From positions 1 to 8,922 of the forward strand of contig CANGVZ010000060.1 of NCBI GenBank assembly GCA_947457285.1: a stretch of DNA of 8,922 nt, in the 5' to 3' direction. Below, one piece after another: positions 5,769 to 8,922 of the stretch. The DNA comes from Flavobacteriales bacterium (GTDB taxonomy: Bacteria > Bacteroidota > Bacteroidia > Flavobacteriales_D > Sanyastnellaceae). The position numbers and the translations under genes were made by a program. The first letter of the stretch is position 1. The number at the start of each line of letters is the position of its first letter. The notes beneath the pieces are model-generated. The model had not been told where the DNA came from. It worked only from the letters and a program-made list of their open reading frames with translations, and made no database searches.

Positions 5769-6797
5769 CGTCCCGCACATATAAAACAGCATGCGTGCAC
5801 CAACGTTGCCATTCCAATCGTCTTCGCCAGGGGAAACTTCAACGAGGTCAAAACCAATTATTTCTTTACCGCTTTCTTTCAATTTGTGCATCAAATATGT
5901 AGCCTCATCAAACCACAAACCACCAGGAACGGGGGTTCCAGTGTTTGGACATAAAGTAGGATCTAGTCCATCGATATCAAAACTGATATGCACTTTATCA
6001 GGCAATTGCTCTACGATTTGATCACAGATATCTTTCCATGTTGCGCCTTCAAATTGACTTCGACGCATAGCAGTGTTGGTATGAACAAATACACGTCCGC
6101 CTTGGCCGGTGGCCACATCATTTTCTTGTTCGCAGAAATCTCTAATACCCACTTGCACGATGCGACTCACTTGAAGCAATTGAAGTGCATTATACATGAT
6201 AGAAGCATGTGAATAGGTAAAACCTTCAAAGGCAATTCTAAAATCCATGTGAGCATCAATGTGCAAAATGCCAAAGGAAGCATGGCGTTTTGCCTGTGCT
6301 CTGAAATAACCCAGGGGCGTGCTATGGTCACCACCTACCAATCCCACCTTCTTTCCTTGCTCCATCCAATAGGTGCATGTCGCCTCCACCCATTGATTCA
6401 TGGTTTCGCATGCCGCATTAATTTCAGACTGCATCTTTTGTGCCTCAGGATCTGTTTCTACATCCACCCCATCTTCGTACATGGCAATGATTTCCTGAGC
6501 TTTTTCTTTCATTATATCTGACAAATTCGCCAAGTCTTGTGGAACATCAATCATGGCGATTCCCTTTTTCCACAAATTTGGAAACTCTGGATGAAAGAGA
6601 TCCACCTGAAAGCTGGCCTCCATGATGTGTTCAGGACCACCTGAAGCCCCAGAACCATAAGAAACAGTCACTTCCCAGGGAACGGGTACGAGCACCACAT
6701 CCGCTTCTGCAGGGCTAAACGGAAGTCCATAAATATTGCTATCTGTGAGCGCCGCGCCATTCGGGTCGAACGCTTTGATCTTTTCTTCTTTTGTCAT
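5757..6797 (-). CDS. Agmatinase/arginase-family (ureohydrolase) enzyme
   Basis: A 346-residue cytoplasmic binuclear manganese hydrolase of the family that cleaves guanidino groups to release urea. All metal ligands are visible: GGDHS with H158, DAHMD with D181, H183 and D185, and SFDIDGLDP with D274 and D276. TGTPVPGG at 286-293 and the Glu in DLVEVSP (E320) are also typical. The substrate loop reads YSHAS at 195-199, unlike the HG motif of classical arginases and agmatinases, so the substrate is left open; agmatine is the usual guess for Bacteroidota homologues. Residues about 95-150 form a helical insertion before GGDHS. The ATG at 6797 is preferred over 6824 because a TACTTTTG promoter box lies between them. 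The last residues, Ile-Ile-Gly, are repeat-encoded. No polyamine gene lies nearby. Confidence 0.9.
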   Translation of the reverse strand: MTKEEKIKAFDPNGAALTDSNIYGLPFSPAEADVVLVPVPWEVTVSYGSGASGGPEHIMEASFQVDLFHPEFPNLWKKGIAMIDVPQDLANLSDIMKEKAQEIIAMYEDGVDVETDPEAQKMQSEINAACETMNQWVEATCTYWMEQGKKVGLVGGDHSTPLGYFRAQAKRHASFGILHIDAHMDFRIAFEGFTYSHASIMYNALQLLQVSRIVQVGIRDFCEQENDVATGQGGRVFVHTNTAMRRSQFEGATWKDICDQIVEQLPDKVHISFDIDGLDPTLCPNTGTPVPGGLWFDEATYLMHKLKESGKEIIGFDLVEVSPGEDDWNGNVGARMLFYMCGTIIG

Positions 6798-6801
6798 GGG
6801 G

Positions 6802-6809
6802 CAAAAGTA
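6802..6809 (-). promoter_or_regulatory. Probable -7 promoter box (TACTTTTG) for the ureohydrolase gene
   Basis: Read on the minus strand, TACTTTTG matches TAnnTTTG exactly and ends four bases before the ATG at 6797. If it is used, the transcript would begin at or within a few bases of the start codon, meaning a leaderless or near-leaderless mRNA. No -33 TTTG is seen at the usual distance. Confidence 0.45.
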
Positions 6810-6846
6810 AGGAATCAAAATCATTGAATCATTACTCCCTTATTTA

Positions 6847-6861
6847 GATAGTTTTACTATC
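6847..6861. promoter_or_regulatory. Candidate operator: 15-base palindrome in the divergent intergenic region
   Basis: GATAGT-TTT-ACTATC is a perfect six-base inverted repeat with a three-base spacer. It lies about 50 bases before the TetR gene and a similar distance before the divergent ureohydrolase gene. A weaker inverted repeat, TAAC-AAAA-GTTA, follows at 6864-6875. TetR-family repressors usually bind palindromes next to their own promoter, so this is the best operator candidate here. Assignment rests on position and symmetry only. Confidence 0.4.
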
Positions 6862-6899
6862 ATTAACAAAAGTTATCAAACTATTCAGGAAAGTATTAG

Positions 6900-6907
6900 T
6901 TTATTTG
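6900..6907 (+). promoter_or_regulatory. Candidate -7 promoter box (TTTATTTG) for the TetR-ABC operon
   Basis: TTTATTTG matches TAnnTTTG except at the second base and ends three bases before the ATG at 6911. As on the divergent side, it would give a leaderless or near-leaderless transcript. It also argues against the in-frame TTG at 6905 as the start, because that codon lies inside the box. Confidence 0.35.
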
Positions 6908-6910
6908 TAC

Positions 6911-7585
6911 ATGCAGAAAATTTTAGAGCATTATACCGTAAGTCTCGACAAAGCCCTGTATGCGAAAGACCCTGTATCTTCCGATATTGGAAAAGATATA
7001 TTGCGTGAGTCTGTCAAAATCCTTGCACGTGAAGGACTGGAGGCTTTCACGTTTAAGAAACTCGCCACAGCAATGTCTTCTACCGAGACTACGATTTATC
7101 GCTACTTCAACAACAAGCACCAGCTAGTGATGTATCTCAGTTCATGGTACTGGACACAGCTCGAATGGAAGATTGTATTTGCTACCGCAAACATCCCTGA
7201 CCCGAAAGAACAACTTCTTCGTGTAGTGGAAGTTCTATCAGAAAAGGCACAACATGATCCCCGTTCAAGCATCGTGAACGAAGAGCTCGTGCAAAAAATC
7301 GTGACCCGTGATGCTTACAAAGTCTTTGAAATTTCGTGGGAAAGCGATGCCCAAAAGAAAGGCTACTATAAGGCATTTCAAGACTTAAATGACCGCATTG
7401 CCGATATCATCCACCGTTGCGACAAATCTTACAAGTTTAGCAGGGCATTGGCCACTACGCTGGTAGAAACCGCGCAGCGTCAGATGTGTTTCCGCAATGA
7501 CCTTCCGCATCTTACAGATGTGGGTAAGTCAGAGAAACAAACTCAAGAATTTTTGAACTCATTGGTATATAATATTACAAAATAA
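6911..7585 (+). CDS. TetR/AcrR-family transcriptional regulator
   Basis: A 224-residue cytoplasmic DNA-binding protein. Residues 26-41 form the first helix (KDILRESVKILAREG) after an unusually long N-terminal lead of about 25 residues. The helix-turn-helix spans about 46-70, with FTFKKLATAMSSTETTIYRYF and then NNKHQL, the classic TetR signature. The remaining 150 residues are helical and diverged, as expected for the ligand-binding and dimerisation domain. The ATG at 6911 is chosen over the TTG at 6905, which overlaps a promoter-like box. The stop is separated from the next gene's ATG by one base, so regulator and ABC transporter are almost certainly co-transcribed. By family precedent it probably represses this operon and is released by a ligand related to the exported compound. 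The ligand cannot be read from sequence. Confidence 0.88.
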   Translation: MQKILEHYTVSLDKALYAKDPVSSDIGKDILRESVKILAREGLEAFTFKKLATAMSSTETTIYRYFNNKHQLVMYLSSWYWTQLEWKIVFATANIPDPKEQLLRVVEVLSEKAQHDPRSSIVNEELVQKIVTRDAYKVFEISWESDAQKKGYYKAFQDLNDRIADIIHRCDKSYKFSRALATTLVETAQRQMCFRNDLPHLTDVGKSEKQTQEFLNSLVYNITK

Positions 7586-7586
7586 A

Positions 7587-8922
7587 ATGGCCGACGGCAC
7601 TTCCAACTCCTCCGCAGTCAAGCGGTTTTTCAGACTCGTTCATAATGAAAGAGTCGATATTCAAAATATTATCATCTTCGCTGTATTCAGTGGGTTGATC
7701 AACCTATCCCTACCTCTCGGTATTCAAGCAATTATCAATTTCCTTAACTCTGGTGAGATTAGCACCTCTTGGGCTTTGCTGCTTGTATTCGTGGTACTGG
7801 GTGTGGCTCTTGTAGGATTTTTACAAATAAAACAATTGGCAATCACTGAAACCATCGAGCAGCGTGTATTTGCGAAGGCAGCATTCGATTTCGCCTTCAG
7901 AATACCACGAATCAAGCAAGATGCTGTGCAGAACAAATACGTCCCAGAACTAGTAAATAGATTCTTCGAAGTACTAACGGTGCAGAAAGGTCTCTCTAAA
8001 ATATTGATAGACTTCTCCTCTGCTGCTCTCCAAATTATTTTTGGATTGATACTCCTTTCTCTTTATCACCCGATGTTTATCCTATTAGGTATAGGGCTCG
8101 TATTTCTTTTGTATGTGATTTTCCGTATTACAGGCCCTGCCGGCTTGCGCACCTCACTTGAAGAATCGAAATATAAATTCGAAGTAGCACACTGGCTTGA
8201 AGAGATAGGAAGAACGATGAATACTTTCAAACTCATCGGTAATTCCGAACTTCCGGTAAAACGTACCGATGAGCTTGTATCTGGATATCTCAAGGCGCGT
8301 AAAAAACACTTCCGCATTCTCGTTTGGCAGTTCAGTGGAATGATTGTTTTCAAAGTCGTCGTAGCTGCCGGTCTATTAATCCTTGGTTCATTGCTCGTCA
8401 TCGACCGTCAAATCAACATCGGACAGTTTGTTGCTGCTGAGGTCATCATCGTTATGCTTATTGGTGCTGTTGAAAAGCTCATCTTGAGCATGGACACCAT
8501 CTATGATTTGCTCACTGCTCTTGAAAAAATTGGAACTGTGACAGATCTTCCCGTTGAAGAAGATAAAGGAACCGACCTCAGAGATACGGACTGTGACAAT
8601 GGTTTGAACATTCGATTCAATAATGTTGCATTCTCATATCCAGATGGAGATGAGCAAGTTTTAAAAGGTGCGAGTATGGAGATTATCTCTGGTCATCGCG
8701 TTTGTATTAGCGGACCGAACGGAGTGGGAAAGACAACTCTTCTCAAACTCCTTACAGGAATGTATAATTCATTCTCAGGCACCATAACCTTGAATGGCCT
8801 TCCATTTAGAAGTTTGCGTATCGAGGCACTTCGTTCCATCATTGGGGACAACCTGAATGATACCGACGTATTTAAAGGCAGCCTCTTCGAAAACGTTCAG
8901 GCAGGAAGATCCAACATTACAA
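7587..8922 (+). CDS. ABC transporter with fused permease and ATPase domains, 3' end outside window
   Basis: The first 445 residues of an inner-membrane exporter half-transporter, open to the window edge. Six hydrophobic segments lie at about 27-50, 62-80, 139-160, 162-180, 250-272 and 281-301, the type I ABC exporter arrangement. The nucleotide-binding domain starts near 340 (NIRFNNVAFSYPDG) with a Walker A, GPNGVGKT, at 376-383. The Q-loop region reads IGDNLNDTDVF at 419-429, where the usual Gln is Asn424. The signature motif and Walker B lie beyond the window. There is no N-terminal C39 peptidase domain, so it is not a leader-peptide-processing bacteriocin exporter. The ATG follows the TetR stop by one base. 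In Bacteroidota, TetR plus such an ABC protein is often followed by HlyD- and TolC-type genes, forming a three-part export system. That continuation and the substrate are inference. Confidence 0.9.
   Translation, partial: MADGTSNSSAVKRFFRLVHNERVDIQNIIIFAVFSGLINLSLPLGIQAIINFLNSGEISTSWALLLVFVVLGVALVGFLQIKQLAITETIEQRVFAKAAFDFAFRIPRIKQDAVQNKYVPELVNRFFEVLTVQKGLSKILIDFSSAALQIIFGLILLSLYHPMFILLGIGLVFLLYVIFRITGPAGLRTSLEESKYKFEVAHWLEEIGRTMNTFKLIGNSELPVKRTDELVSGYLKARKKHFRILVWQFSGMIVFKVVVAAGLLILGSLLVIDRQINIGQFVAAEVIIVMLIGAVEKLILSMDTIYDLLTALEKIGTVTDLPVEEDKGTDLRDTDCDNGLNIRFNNVAFSYPDGDEQVLKGASMEIISGHRVCISGPNGVGKTTLLKLLTGMYNSFSGTITLNGLPFRSLRIEALRSIIGDNLNDTDVFKGSLFENVQAGRSNIT

Noticed and set aside
6818..6833. 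Direct repeat AATCATTG/AATCATTA as a fifth 8-base array
   Set aside because: Only two copies with a different unit; this can arise by chance in AT-rich sequence.
8066..8401. Minus-strand open frame of 111 codons
   Set aside because: It lies opposite the transmembrane part of the ABC transporter and has no recognisable features of its own.

Overview
The window looks like a piece of a Bacteroidota chromosome, probably a free-living Flavobacteriales-type organism. Three things support this. Two secreted proteins end in type IX secretion system (T9SS) sorting domains, one type A and one type B (gliding-motility-associated). Several genes carry TAnnTTTG-like promoter boxes. No start codon has a convincing Shine-Dalgarno sequence. 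Base composition is moderately AT-rich.

Layout, left to right. (1) The 3' end of an acetyl-CoA synthetase gene (+, 2-451). (2) A 1051-residue secreted, cysteine-rich modular protein with a type A T9SS tail (+, 552-3707). (3) Convergent with it, a 391-residue secreted protein with a CHU_C / type B T9SS tail (-, 3792-4967). (4) A small AT-rich gene with a helix-hairpin-helix glycosylase-like motif (+, 5132-5713). (5) Convergent with it, an arginase/agmatinase-family metallohydrolase (-, 5757-6797). (6) Divergent from that, a TetR-type regulator (+, 6911-7585), followed after one base by (7) a fused-permease ABC transporter that runs off the right edge (+, 7587-8922). Genes 6 and 7 form a clear operon, probably a regulated export system. 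The other genes show no shared pathway; the two T9SS cargo genes share only their export route.

The most unusual element is non-coding. Four arrays of an 8-base tandem repeat (ATAATAGG on one strand, with an ATGATAGT-like variant) lie between the genes at 431-454, 3735-3806, 5031-5090 and 5729-5768. Three of them run into the 3' ends of genes and supply the last sense codons and the stop codon. Two unrelated proteins thereby end in the same repeat-encoded residues, Ile-Ile-Gly. The last 14-22 codons of genes next to an array also switch to G/C-ending codons, which the TetR gene (no array) does not do. The fourth array sits in a divergent promoter region and abuts a TAnnTTTG box. No intergenic stretch exceeds about 115 bases, and no RNA gene, insertion sequence or CRISPR was seen.
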